From UBA7803 sp041608775 (GTDB lineage Bacteria; Pseudomonadota; Gammaproteobacteria; Pseudomonadales; Azotimanducaceae): DNA of 14,040 bases. How positions within the stretch are numbered: the stretch's first letter is position 1; each line of letters begins with the position of its first letter. Position numbers and translations under genes: made by a program. The stretch covers positions 1 through 14,040 of the forward strand of contig JBFISC010000083.1 in assembly GCA_041608775.1 (NCBI GenBank), written 5' to 3'. Under the pieces are notes generated by a model. That model had not been told where the DNA came from and did no database searches. It saw nothing but the letters and a program-made list of their open reading frames with translations. Below, piece after piece: positions 1 through 7,576 of the stretch.

Positions 1-1140
1 CGCACCCCCCTCGATGGGCTGGGGCGCGCCGCTCGTCGTGATGCCGATGCGGCGGCTGAAGAACAGCTCGACTTCCTGAGGCGTGCCCACGGCGAAGGTG
101 CCCGCGTTCTCCAGGAAGAACGGGCGCTTCTCGGGGAAGAACACGCTGAACCGGTCCAGGTTCACCACCAGTTCGTCGGCTTCCACCTGGGCGAAATCGG
201 TGTTGTAGGTGAGGTCGAGGGTCAGGCTCGGCGTGAGGGAGAACTTGACGTCCGCGCCGAGCTCCTCGTCGTGCTCGGTGCCGGTGAGCTCTCCGCCCCG
301 GTTGGCCCGACCGAGCAGGTAAGGAACGAGCTTCAGGTTCCGCTGGGCCGGCACTTCCAGCCCGATCACCGTGCCGGCATCCGAGACCCGGTAGATCTCG
401 TGCTGGCGCGAAAGCGGCGCCCAGAACGCCACCTCGTTGTTGCGGCGGATATTGCGCTGGAAGTTGATGCCCCAGGTCTGCACGTCGCCGTGGGCGTAGC
501 GCAGCGACTTGAAGGGGATCTCCATCTCCGCGGTCCAGCCGATGGCCGTGGTTGCGGTCTTCACCGACCAGGTGGTGTCCCAGTTCAGGTTGAAACCGCC
601 GGCACCGGTCCCGAACCGGCCGGAGCCCTCCTTGGTGACCTGACCGTCGTACTCGATGCCGGCCGGGTTGGTGCCGAACACGAACCCGTTCTGGCGGTCG
701 CGGAACGCATCGATGACGACCTGAAAGCTGTCGGTCTCGTCCAGCGGCGAGTCGCGACGGCTGTCGGCGACGATGATGCCGCCAGGGTTGTCGTCGTAGC
801 ACACGACCCCCAGGTACAGAGCGGTGGCGGTGTAGCCGATGTACACCTCCGTGCGCTGGCTGGCCGGTCGGCCCTCGAACGGACGCACCTGCCAGAACCC
901 GGTGGCGGGCTGCACGCCGGCCCAGGCCGGATCGTCGAGCACGCTGCCATCGAGGCTGGGCGCGCGCGCCAGCGCGGCGGCCCGGGCGACCGGCGGAACC
1001 GCCGGTGGGCGGATCGGCAGGTCGGCCAGCTGACCCTCGCCCGATGGATCTGCCGGTTGTGCGCCGGCAGCGCCCGCCAGCAGCACGAAAGCGGTGACCG
1101 CCAGCGACCGAACACATCCGCGCCCCGATGCGTGCCGCAC
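1..1140 (-). CDS. DUF5916 / CBM9-like-domain secreted protein, N-terminal part (cut by window edge)
   Basis: The first 380 codons of a larger protein; the 3' end lies beyond position 1. I chose a GTG start at 1140-1138 because an AGGGGAG-type ribosome site lies just upstream and the reading gives a clean Sec signal peptide: Arg-rich n-region, hydrophobic stretch about residues 12-24, and an AGA/QP cleavage site near 27. Residues about 57-215 look like the carbohydrate-binding-family-9-like domain that begins DUF5916 proteins (SLDGSVLDDPAWAG, then LYLGVVCYDDNP, then FGTNPAGIEYDGQV). From about 295 the DUF5916 body starts, with the typical TDFAQVEADE and FFPEKRPFFLENAG signatures (about 314-346). 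Full-length members usually run to 700-900 residues and are predicted to end in an outer-membrane beta barrel; their function is unknown. Family assignment is strong, biochemical role unassigned. Confidence 0.85.
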   Translation of the reverse strand, partial: MRHASGRGCVRSLAVTAFVLLAGAAGAQPADPSGEGQLADLPIRPPAVPPVARAAALARAPSLDGSVLDDPAWAGVQPATGFWQVRPFEGRPASQRTEVYIGYTATALYLGVVCYDDNPGGIIVADSRRDSPLDETDSFQVVIDAFRDRQNGFVFGTNPAGIEYDGQVTKEGSGRFGTGAGGFNLNWDTTWSVKTATTAIGWTAEMEIPFKSLRYAHGDVQTWGINFQRNIRRNNEVAFWAPLSRQHEIYRVSDAGTVIGLEVPAQRNLKLVPYLLGRANRGGELTGTEHDEELGADVKFSLTPSLTLDLTYNTDFAQVEADELVVNLDRFSVFFPEKRPFFLENAGTFAVGTPQEVELFFSRRIGITTSGAPQPIEGGA

Positions 1141-1262
1141 CCCTCGACTCCCCTGAACTCGGCAAAGCGGGCAAGCTTACCGCAAGCGATGCCGCGATGG
1201 GGCGCGATGGGTCGGCGCGTCGGCACCCGGCAAGCGCGCAACGTTGGCAACGGCTGCCGCGG

Positions 1263-2027
1263 CTAGAGGGGCACGGGCAGCTGCAGGTAGCCGTCGTAGA
1301 TGTTCCGCTGGTGGCGCCGCAGCCGTTCGCTCACGGCGGCTACCAGCTCGGCATCGGATCCGGCGTACACGGCTCGGATCATCGGCGCCGCCGGCAGTTC
1401 CGCCTCGGGAAGCGGCGTGAGCAGGTTGGCGAACGTGGCCCAGTAGATGTCGGCGGCGCTCACGGCGCCGCCGAGCAGGTAGGGATTGGCCTGGAGGCGG
1501 GCATCGAGCATGCCGAGCACCGACAGCACCCGCGCCTTGGCCTGGCGGGCTGCGCTCGGTGAGAACCCGTACTTGGCGGCCAGCCGCGCCGCGGCCTCGG
1601 GCGGAAAGGCGGGGCCGTCGCCATGGCCCAGAGAGCGCTGGATCATCAGCAGCCGCAGGCACCAGCCGAGACCCATCTCCCCGCAGATCTCTTGGGCGAT
1701 GCCGAACAGGTCGACGCGCGCCTCCGGGTCGGCGGGGATCAGCGCCGGTTCCGGCGCCAGCCGCTCCGCGAGCAGCAGGATCTCCGCCCACCCGGTGCGG
1801 AGCTTCTCGCGTTTGTAGGCGACCACGGGGATGCTGGAGTCCCCGGCCCACTGCTCCAGCGCATCCGCCGGCTCGTCCCTGCCGCGCGCCGCGTAGCGGC
1901 AGTCGAGGCCCTTGACGTGGAACAGCCCGCGGGCCGCCTCGGTCCACGGGCTGGGGACGCCGCGCAGCCCGACGAGCCGCAATCCGGCCGCCTCCCGGGC
2001 CTCGGCGATGGTCAGATAGAGCGACAT
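1263..2027 (-). CDS. Glutathione S-transferase-like protein
   Basis: A 254-aa soluble protein with a divergent GST fold. The N-terminal thioredoxin-like part carries GVPSPWTEAARGLFHVKG (residues 23-40), where Ser26 sits near the usual catalytic/first-helix position, and SSIPVVAY (64-71), which supplies the cis-proline that binds glutathione in GSTs. The C-terminal all-helical domain contains NPYLLGGAVSAADIYWA (181-197), a clear match to the GST-C signature G-x-x-x-S-x-A-D. A canonical Cys or Tyr active-site residue is not obvious, so conjugating activity is uncertain; it could act as an isomerase, a dehalogenase-like enzyme or a binding protein. It points away from the CoA-transferase across a 127-nt gap and ends 122 nt before the DUF5916 gene on the same strand. 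The ATG at 2027 is the most upstream start with a plausible N-terminus. Confidence 0.75.
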   Translation of the reverse strand: MSLYLTIAEAREAAGLRLVGLRGVPSPWTEAARGLFHVKGLDCRYAARGRDEPADALEQWAGDSSIPVVAYKREKLRTGWAEILLLAERLAPEPALIPADPEARVDLFGIAQEICGEMGLGWCLRLLMIQRSLGHGDGPAFPPEAAARLAAKYGFSPSAARQAKARVLSVLGMLDARLQANPYLLGGAVSAADIYWATFANLLTPLPEAELPAAPMIRAVYAGSDAELVAAVSERLRRHQRNIYDGYLQLPVPL

Positions 2028-2154
2028 GTGCTCACGGCCAGCTGAGATGGGACATCAGGCTAGCTCACCCGGCGCGCGATACGAAGCGCCACGGTTGCCA
2101 ACCGGTCCGGAATGGTCGAGATTGGCGGTCCGCGATCCTTGAAGGAGAGACGCC
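2028..2154. promoter_or_regulatory. Divergent intergenic region between GST-like gene and CoA-transferase
   Basis: This 127-nt gap must hold the promoters for both outward-facing genes. A ribosome site GGAGAGA (2144-2150) precedes the GTG at 2155. The heptamer CGGTCCG occurs twice, at 2103-2109 and 2126-2132, a possible regulator half-site pair, but no convincing -35/-10 pair can be read by eye. Confidence 0.4.
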
Positions 2155-3330
2155 GTGCGACCGCTGGAAGGGGTAACCATCGTCGAGATGTCGACCATGA
2201 TCACGGCCTCGCTGGCCGCGATGATGGCGGCGGAGCAGGGGGCGCGGGTGGTCAAGGTGGAGCCGTTGGATCAGGGTGATCCGATGCGCTACATCGGCTC
2301 TGCCAAAGGCGGTGATTCCGGCCTGTTCGCCAACTGCAACCGGGGCAAGGAGTCCATCAGCCTGGATCTGAAGCATCCGGACGGCGTGGCCGTGGTGCAG
2401 CGACTGGCACAGCAGGCGGACGTGCTGATCTCCAACTACCGGCCGGGCGTGCTCGATCGGCTCGGGCTCGGCAGCGAATCGCTGCGGGCGGCCAATCCCC
2501 GCCTGGTGTACGTCGCCATCACCGGGTTCGGCGTCGAAGGCCCCATGCGCGGCGCGCCGGCCTATGATCCGGTGGTCCAGGCCCAGGCAGGCATCGCCGC
2601 GGTGCAGGGTCCTGACACCCCCGAGTTCATCCGCAACCTGGTGTGCGACAAGATCACTGCTTACACCGCCTGCCAGGCCCTGACCGCCGCGCTGTTTCAG
2701 CGCGAGCGCACCGGCGAGGGCCAGCACGTGGATCTGTCCATGCTCGATGCGTCGCTGTTTTTCGTCTTTCCCGACGGCTTCATGAATCACACCCTGCTCG
2801 ACGACGACGTGGCCCAGCAGCCGCTGCTGGCGGATCTGATCTACGAGATGACCCTCACCCGGGACGGGGCGATCACCATGTCTGCCGCGACGCCGAAGCA
2901 GCGCGACGGCGTGCTGCGGGCGCTCGGGCGTGAGGATCTGGGCAGCGATCCGCGCTTCGCCACGCTGGAGGCTCTGGTGGTCAACCTGCCCGCCTACCGG
3001 GAAGAGCTGGCGTCCGCCTTCGCGACGATGGAAACGGATGCGCTGCTCGAACGGCTGCAGGCGGAAGACGTGCCCTGCGCCAAATGCTTGTCGCGGGACG
3101 AGGTTCTGACCCATCCTCAGGTGCTCGCCAACCAGACTGTCGACACCGCCGTGCATCCACGCATGGGCACCATGCGCCGGGTCCGGCTGCCCGCCCGGTT
3201 CCACGCCAGCCAGCTCGAACCGTCGGCGCACAGCCCGGCCCACGGCGAGCACACCCGCCAGGTGCTGGAAGGGCTTGGCTACACCGCGTCGCAGATCCAG
3301 CAGCTGGCCGGCACGCGGGTCATCGCCTGA
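2155..3330 (+). CDS. CaiB/BaiF (family III) CoA-transferase
   Basis: A 391-aa enzyme of the formyl-CoA-transferase/CaiB family, which moves CoA between carboxylic acids through an aspartyl-CoA thioester. The sequence runs through the family landmarks in order: RPLEGVTIVEM at the N-terminus, GARVVKVEPLDQGDPMR (29-45), NRGKESISLDL (62-72), ADVLISNYRPGVLDRLGL (88-105), and then the active-site segment VCDKITAY, where Asp165 is the expected nucleophile, followed by RTGEGQHVDLSMLDA. Length is normal for the family (380-430). The start is GTG at 2155, supported by GGAGAGA six nucleotides upstream. The substrate cannot be read from sequence; members act on oxalate, carnitine, alpha-methylacyl-CoA (racemases), bile acids and aromatic acids. 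Next to an acyl-CoA dehydrogenase cluster it most likely activates or epimerises the acid that those enzymes oxidise. It converges tail-to-tail with the hydrolase at 3346. Confidence 0.93.
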   Translation: MRPLEGVTIVEMSTMITASLAAMMAAEQGARVVKVEPLDQGDPMRYIGSAKGGDSGLFANCNRGKESISLDLKHPDGVAVVQRLAQQADVLISNYRPGVLDRLGLGSESLRAANPRLVYVAITGFGVEGPMRGAPAYDPVVQAQAGIAAVQGPDTPEFIRNLVCDKITAYTACQALTAALFQRERTGEGQHVDLSMLDASLFFVFPDGFMNHTLLDDDVAQQPLLADLIYEMTLTRDGAITMSAATPKQRDGVLRALGREDLGSDPRFATLEALVVNLPAYREELASAFATMETDALLERLQAEDVPCAKCLSRDEVLTHPQVLANQTVDTAVHPRMGTMRRVRLPARFHASQLEPSAHSPAHGEHTRQVLEGLGYTASQIQQLAGTRVIA

Positions 3331-3345
3331 CGGGGCGAGCCCGGG

Positions 3346-4461
3346 TCAGAGTCGCGTCTTCAGCCACCCGTGGATGTGCTCTGCGACGGCTTCGCGCGCA
3401 CCCTCGTCGCGAAGGTAGTGATCGCCTGCGATGAACGTCAGGGTCTTGTCGGCCGCGCCCAGGGCGTCGTGAATGCCGCGCGCATCGCTGGGGAAGACAC
3501 CGGTGTCGGCCATGGACTGAATGACCAGAGACGGGACGTCGATGCGTGCGAGATGGGGGCCGCCGCGACAGCTCGACGCCTTGAGGCTCCACATCGACAG
3601 CCAGGTGCGACAGGTGCTGGTGAGGCCGATGCCGCGGGGCGAGTAGTTGGCGGTGCGCGGATCTCCGGCATAGCACCGGCCAACAGGTCGGTCTGAGGGG
3701 TCGAGGCTGCCGTCCAGCAACCGGGGATCGGCCCAGGTCCGATACATGTTGAAGGCGCGATCGTCGTAGCCGAGCGCGGCGAGCCGGTCGAGTTCCGCCG
3801 TCGCCCAGTCACTGATCCGATGGTTTCGCGCCTCCTGCGCTACCCGGTAGCGACTCAGGAACGCCGGTGGGTAAGGCGGCCCGTTGTCGGGGTTGTACAT
3901 GCTCAGTGCTGGATCCGTGCCGATCGGGTCGGTTTCGTCAATGACGGCAGGATCCATCCACGCGGTGAGCACTTCGGGACGCCCGGCGTGGGCGTTCAGC
4001 GATACGTAGTAGTCGCATTTCGGCAACGCCAGCACCGCCTCGGGCAGCCGCGCGCCATGGCTGGCGGTGATGTTGGGCGTCGTGGCCTGGGACTGGTAGG
4101 CCGCCATCAGCGAGCCGCCTCCGGAGTTGCCCATGATGACTACCTGCTCCACCCCCGCCTGCTGTTTCAGCCAACTGACGCCGGCGCCGATGTCGATGAG
4201 CGCGTGCTCGAGCAGGAAGAACGCCTCGTTGCCCCGGAAGCGGGTGTTCCAGCCCAGGTAGCCGTAGCCGCGGCGGGCCAGATACTCGGCGGGATAGTGC
4301 TCGCTGAAGTCGACGTTGTAGTGGGTGGCGATGAACGCGACCTTGGGGCGCTTGCCCGGTGGCGTGTGGTACAGGCCCTGACAGGGATGGAACCCGGCGC
4401 CGTTGCGGGCCGAGGTTGCCGATGTCAGCGAGACGAAGCGGCGCTCGACGTTCCCGATCAT
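3346..4461 (-). CDS. Alpha/beta-hydrolase fold protein
   Basis: A 371-aa protein without signal peptide or membrane helix. The nucleophile elbow is MGNSGGGS, placing the catalytic Ser at residue 113; the acid is probably Asp319 (SMADTGVFPSDA) and the base His348 (GDHYLRDEGA), in the normal Ser-Asp-His order. The segment RGYGYLGWNTRFRGNEAFF (64-82) resembles the stretch after strand 4 in large serine hydrolases that follow HYNVDFSEHYPA. Between about 150 and 300 lies a long insertion, probably a cap domain, which usually sets substrate choice. It is the last gene of the minus-strand run, 20 nt after the VOC gene, and ends 15 nt from the convergent CoA-transferase. An esterase, lactonase or thioesterase role in the same pathway is an inference. 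No strong ribosome site precedes the ATG at 4461, so translation may depend on readthrough from the upstream gene. Confidence 0.83.
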   Translation of the reverse strand: MIGNVERRFVSLTSATSARNGAGFHPCQGLYHTPPGKRPKVAFIATHYNVDFSEHYPAEYLARRGYGYLGWNTRFRGNEAFFLLEHALIDIGAGVSWLKQQAGVEQVVIMGNSGGGSLMAAYQSQATTPNITASHGARLPEAVLALPKCDYYVSLNAHAGRPEVLTAWMDPAVIDETDPIGTDPALSMYNPDNGPPYPPAFLSRYRVAQEARNHRISDWATAELDRLAALGYDDRAFNMYRTWADPRLLDGSLDPSDRPVGRCYAGDPRTANYSPRGIGLTSTCRTWLSMWSLKASSCRGGPHLARIDVPSLVIQSMADTGVFPSDARGIHDALGAADKTLTFIAGDHYLRDEGAREAVAEHIHGWLKTRL

Positions 4462-4481
4462 GGCGCGGCGTGCTGGCAGGG

Positions 4482-5054
4482 TTACGGCGTGGCGACGGCC
4501 CCCGCGTCCGCCGCCGACACGGGCTCGCAGTTGACGTCGTCATCCGTGAGTTCCCGGGTCCAGGCAGCGAACTCGAGGAGAATTCCGTCGGGATCCTGGA
4601 AGTAGATCGAGCGGACGAAAGTGGTCGGCGTGGGCTCAGGGCTGGCTTGAGTCTCGGAGTCGTCGTGGTTCACCACCCCCGTGCAGTCGACGCCCGCGGC
4701 TGCGAGGCGCTTCTGGTACTCGTCGATCCTGTCGGCCGGGATGTTGAATGCCACGTGGTTCATCGACGCGTGCGCGGAGATGAGCGAGCCGCGACCGACC
4801 AGGCTGCCGGCATGGGTCACGCCGGGAACGGAATCGGGCGCATCGGGAAACCAGAAGAAGGCGAGCTGATCACCGTTGCCGATGTCGAAGAAGAAGTGCT
4901 GGCCCATCCCGTTCGGCAGGTTGATGGTCTTGGTCAGGGGCATGCCCAGAACGCCGGAATAGAAGTCGACGGTGCGCTTCATGTCCTTGCAGACCAGCGC
5001 AAGGTGGTTGATGCCCCGGATGTCGAACTTGGTGTTCTTTCTGGTAGCGGCCAT
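4482..5054 (-). CDS. VOC-superfamily (glyoxalase/extradiol dioxygenase-like) metalloenzyme
   Basis: A 190-aa protein with two beta-alpha-beta-beta-beta modules of the vicinal-oxygen-chelate fold. Module one starts at GINHLALVCKDMKRTVDFY (14-32) and module two at SMNHVAFNIPADR (98-109... region). The likely metal-binding set, by alignment with glyoxalase I, is His17, Gln63, His100 and Glu161 (in YFQDPDGILLEF). The ATG at 5054 was taken because GGGAGG lies five nucleotides upstream; the frame stays open further upstream, but that part overlaps the preceding dehydrogenase and looks random. The short acidic tail after residue 166 is poorly conserved in appearance. VOC enzymes include epimerases, ring-cleaving dioxygenases and lyases, so the reaction is open; in this operon a dioxygenase or a methylmalonyl-CoA-epimerase-like role would both fit. 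It lies 97 nt after the dehydrogenase gene and 20 nt before the hydrolase. Confidence 0.85.
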   Translation of the reverse strand: MAATRKNTKFDIRGINHLALVCKDMKRTVDFYSGVLGMPLTKTINLPNGMGQHFFFDIGNGDQLAFFWFPDAPDSVPGVTHAGSLVGRGSLISAHASMNHVAFNIPADRIDEYQKRLAAAGVDCTGVVNHDDSETQASPEPTPTTFVRSIYFQDPDGILLEFAAWTRELTDDDVNCEPVSAADAGAVATP

Positions 5055-5151
5055 GCTCGCCTCCCGCTGGCTGACTGATCCCCGGACAACCCGTCGAAAC
5101 GATCGGCGACCGGGCGTGTTCGTGTCAAGGTCCGCGGGAGCCGGCCCGGCT

Positions 5152-6375
5152 TCAGTTCCTCGGCACGTCCTTGAACGGCCCGCCGTCGAATCGGGTCTCC
5201 TTCGGCAGCTCGAGTATCCGTTCGGAGATGATGTTCTTCTGGATCTCGTCGGTGCCGCCGGCGATCGAAGTGGCGGGCGTGGACAGCAGAATCTCGCCGA
5301 TGATGCCGTCCAGCGGGCTGTCTTCGCCTTCGAACAGCGCATCGATGCCGCTGATCGCGGTGTGTGCCCGATTGGCGGCGCGCGCCACGCGGCTGGCGGC
5401 CAGCTTGCTGATGGAGCCCGCAGGGCCTCTGGCCAGGCCGCGGGCGGCGAACCAGGCCGAGCACTGCTGCAGCGCCAGCGCCGCGGCGATCTCCTGGCGT
5501 ACCGACGGGTCGTCGATGGCGCCGGTTTCCCGGGCGCGCTCGAGCAGCAGGTCCGTGCGTCCGGCCCGCTGGGGATACCAGGTGTAGGGCTCGTTGGCGA
5601 TCTGGAGCTCCCGCGCGTACTCGTCATAGATGCGGCCCCGACGGCCGTGGAACTGCTCGCCGCCGCGGATCCGGCTGAAGCCGCTGCGCTCGTAGGAGAG
5701 GGTGGTAAGCGCCACCTGCCAGCCCTGACCGAGCTCGCCGACCAGGTCGTCGGCCTCCACCACGGCGTCCGTGAAGAACACCTCGTTGAACGACGCGTGG
5801 CCGTTCATCTGCTTGAGCTGGCGGACCTCGATGCCGGGCTGATCCATCCGGATCAGGAAGTAGCTCAAGCCCTGGTGCTTGGGCAGGTCCCAGTCCGTGC
5901 GGGCGACCAGGATGCCGTAGTCGGCGTGGTGGGCGCTGGTGTTCCAGACCTTCTGGCCGTTGACGATCCAGCGGTCGCCGTCCCGGTCCGCCCGGGTGGT
6001 GGCGCCGGCCAGGTCGGAGCCGCTGCCCGGCTCGCTGAACAGCTGGCACCAGGAGTCCCGGCCCGTGAGTATGCCCAGCAGGTACTTCTTCTTCTGCGCG
6101 TCGCTGCCGTGCTCGAGCAGGGTCGCGGAGGCCAGACCCCTCGGGCCGGCGGTCGCCGGCCCGACCGCGCCGATACGGGCGAATTCCGCCTGAACGATGG
6201 CGGCCTCCCGGGCGCTCAGTCCACGCCCGTAGAACTCCTTCGGCCAGGCGGGCTGCCCCCAGCCCGACTCGGCCAGCCGGTCGCGCCATGCCACCAGGCT
6301 CAGATCCGGATCCCAGTTAGCCTCCAGCCAGGCGCGCACTTCCAGCGCGATGGGGTGGGTGTCGGCGTCGCTCAT
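5152..6375 (-). CDS. Acyl-CoA dehydrogenase, putative catalytic subunit of a two-subunit enzyme
   Basis: A 407-aa FAD-dependent acyl-CoA dehydrogenase. Visible landmarks: QPAWPKEFYGRGLS (41-54), the flavin/substrate loop LFSEPGSGSDLAGA (112-125), WIVNGQKVWNTSAHHADYG (136-154), MNGHASFNEVFFTD (190-203) and the C-terminal GGTDEIQKNIISERIL. At the place where medium-chain enzymes carry Glu376 there is Gly, but Glu229 in LSYERSGF falls where isovaleryl-CoA dehydrogenase keeps its base, so this subunit looks catalytically complete. The start ATG at 6375 is supported by AGGAG eight nucleotides upstream (6388-6384), inside the end of the previous gene. Start and preceding stop overlap as ATGA, a sign of coupled translation. 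The C-terminus and size resemble FadE26/FadE29-type subunits of actinobacterial steroid side-chain degradation; substrate here is inferred only. Confidence 0.92.
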   Translation of the reverse strand: MSDADTHPIALEVRAWLEANWDPDLSLVAWRDRLAESGWGQPAWPKEFYGRGLSAREAAIVQAEFARIGAVGPATAGPRGLASATLLEHGSDAQKKKYLLGILTGRDSWCQLFSEPGSGSDLAGATTRADRDGDRWIVNGQKVWNTSAHHADYGILVARTDWDLPKHQGLSYFLIRMDQPGIEVRQLKQMNGHASFNEVFFTDAVVEADDLVGELGQGWQVALTTLSYERSGFSRIRGGEQFHGRRGRIYDEYARELQIANEPYTWYPQRAGRTDLLLERARETGAIDDPSVRQEIAAALALQQCSAWFAARGLARGPAGSISKLAASRVARAANRAHTAISGIDALFEGEDSPLDGIIGEILLSTPATSIAGGTDEIQKNIISERILELPKETRFDGGPFKDVPRN

Positions 6376-7457
6376 GCGGTCAGCTCCTGAATCATGCGCT
6401 CGCGGTGAAAGGCTGGGGTTCCGAGAAACACTTCCGAGGACTTGGCGCGCCGGTACCACAGATGGGTGTCGTTCTCCCAGGTGAAGCCGATGCCGCCGCG
6501 CAGCTGGATGGCCTCCCGGGCGGCGTTCATGTAGGCGTCGCTGGCGGTGAACTTGGCGAGGCTGGCGTTCACCGAGACGTCCTCCCCGGCCGCCAGCGCG
6601 GCGGCGGCCTGATGGGCAGCCACCGTAGCCAGCTCCACGTCCACCAGCAGATCGGCGAGCCGGTGCTTGATGGCCTGGAACGAGCCGATGGGGCGGCCGA
6701 ACTGCACCCGCATCTGCGCGTACTCGACGGTGGAGTCGAGCAGCATCCGGGCCCCGCCGACCATCTCGTTGGCGAGCGCCACCAGCGCCGTGTCGTAGAC
6801 ACGTTTGACCTGGGTATCCGTCAATGTGCCCAGTCTCATCGCCGGGGTAGCGTCGAAACGCAGCTCGGCAAAGCGCCGGGTACCGTCCATGGTGCGCAGC
6901 GGCCGCACGCGGTAGCCGTCGGCCGGGGCGGTCACGGCGTGCAGCCCGTACCCCTCTGCATCGGCGACGATCGCGAGCACCAGGTCGGCGCTGGCGCCAT
7001 CGAGCACGGCCCCGGCGGTGCCGGCGATGGTGTGGTCGGCCGCCGTCAGGACCCGGCTGACGGGGTCGCCGCTGCGCGGATCGAGAACCAGGGTCGCGAG
7101 CCGCTCGGCCCCGCTGATGGCGCCCATCAGCGGGTCCCGGGTCTCCGCGTCCTGCAGCTGGGCCAGTGCCGTGGTGGCGAGCACTGAAGACAGATACGGC
7201 ACCGGCATCAGGTTGCGGCCGAGCTCCTCCATGACGATACCGAGCTCCACAGCGCCGAACCCGGCGCCGCCGCTTTGCTCGGTAACGTGCAGGGCCGCAA
7301 GCCCGAGCTGGCGGCACATCTGCTGCCAGACCTCCGGGTCGAAGCCGCGCTCGCCGGCGATGATCTTCCGCACCGTGGGCGAGGGGGACTTGTCGCGGCA
7401 GAAGCGGGCCACGACGTCGCGAAACTGGTTCTGTTCTTCGGTGAAGGCGAAATCCAT
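6372..7457 (-). CDS. Acyl-CoA dehydrogenase, putative non-catalytic partner subunit
   Basis: A 361-aa acyl-CoA dehydrogenase with the usual three-domain order: helical N-domain opening MDFAFTEEQNQFRDVVARF, a degenerate middle beta-domain, and a C-domain with RVQFGRPIGSFQAIKHRLAD (250-269) and IQLRGGIGFTWENDTHLWYRRA (317-338). Neither usual base position holds a Glu: the isovaleryl-type site reads TALVALANE and the medium-chain-type site reads RRAKSSEVF. The middle domain also lacks the EPG-type loop. This matches the small partner (FadE27/FadE28-like) of alpha2beta2 acyl-CoA dehydrogenases, known from mycobacterial cholesterol catabolism, where FAD sits at only half the sites. Its stop overlaps the next gene's start by 4 nt, which supports a 1:1 complex. 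ATG 7457 gives the normal family N-terminus; an upstream ATG at about 7477 is out of frame. Separated by 119 nt from the SLOG-type gene. Confidence 0.9.
   Translation of the reverse strand: MDFAFTEEQNQFRDVVARFCRDKSPSPTVRKIIAGERGFDPEVWQQMCRQLGLAALHVTEQSGGAGFGAVELGIVMEELGRNLMPVPYLSSVLATTALAQLQDAETRDPLMGAISGAERLATLVLDPRSGDPVSRVLTAADHTIAGTAGAVLDGASADLVLAIVADAEGYGLHAVTAPADGYRVRPLRTMDGTRRFAELRFDATPAMRLGTLTDTQVKRVYDTALVALANEMVGGARMLLDSTVEYAQMRVQFGRPIGSFQAIKHRLADLLVDVELATVAAHQAAAALAAGEDVSVNASLAKFTASDAYMNAAREAIQLRGGIGFTWENDTHLWYRRAKSSEVFLGTPAFHRERMIQELTA
6384..6388 (-). promoter_or_regulatory. Ribosome binding site for the downstream dehydrogenase subunit
   Basis: AGGAG on the minus strand, eight nucleotides before the ATG at 6375-6373 and lying inside the last codons of the partner subunit. 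Together with the ATGA overlap it fixes the start and indicates translational coupling. Confidence 0.7.
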
Positions 7458-7576
7458 GGGCGGGGTTCCGTGACCATCGGCGGCGGCTGCACTCGGTGCG
7501 GAAGTATGTCCGAATTGCGTCCGGTTCGCAGGTGGTGGTCCATGGCGGGACCTGAGCCTGGGACTATGCAGCCGGC

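Noticed and set aside
585..1250. Minus-strand 221-codon frame within the DUF5916 gene
   Set aside because: Arg/Pro/Ala/Ser-rich shadow; the frame running 1140 to 1 carries the signal peptide and the DUF5916 motifs.
3328..3348. Symmetric TGAC...GTCA stretch between the convergent CoA-transferase and hydrolase stops, possible two-way terminator
   Set aside because: Inner pairing is imperfect and there is no T-run on either side; the symmetry partly comes from two facing TGA stops.
5055..5627. N-terminal extension of the VOC gene to an ATG at 5627
   Set aside because: The added 191 codons overlap the dehydrogenase gene in another frame and are Ser/Arg/Pro-rich; GGGAGG before 5054 supports the shorter start.
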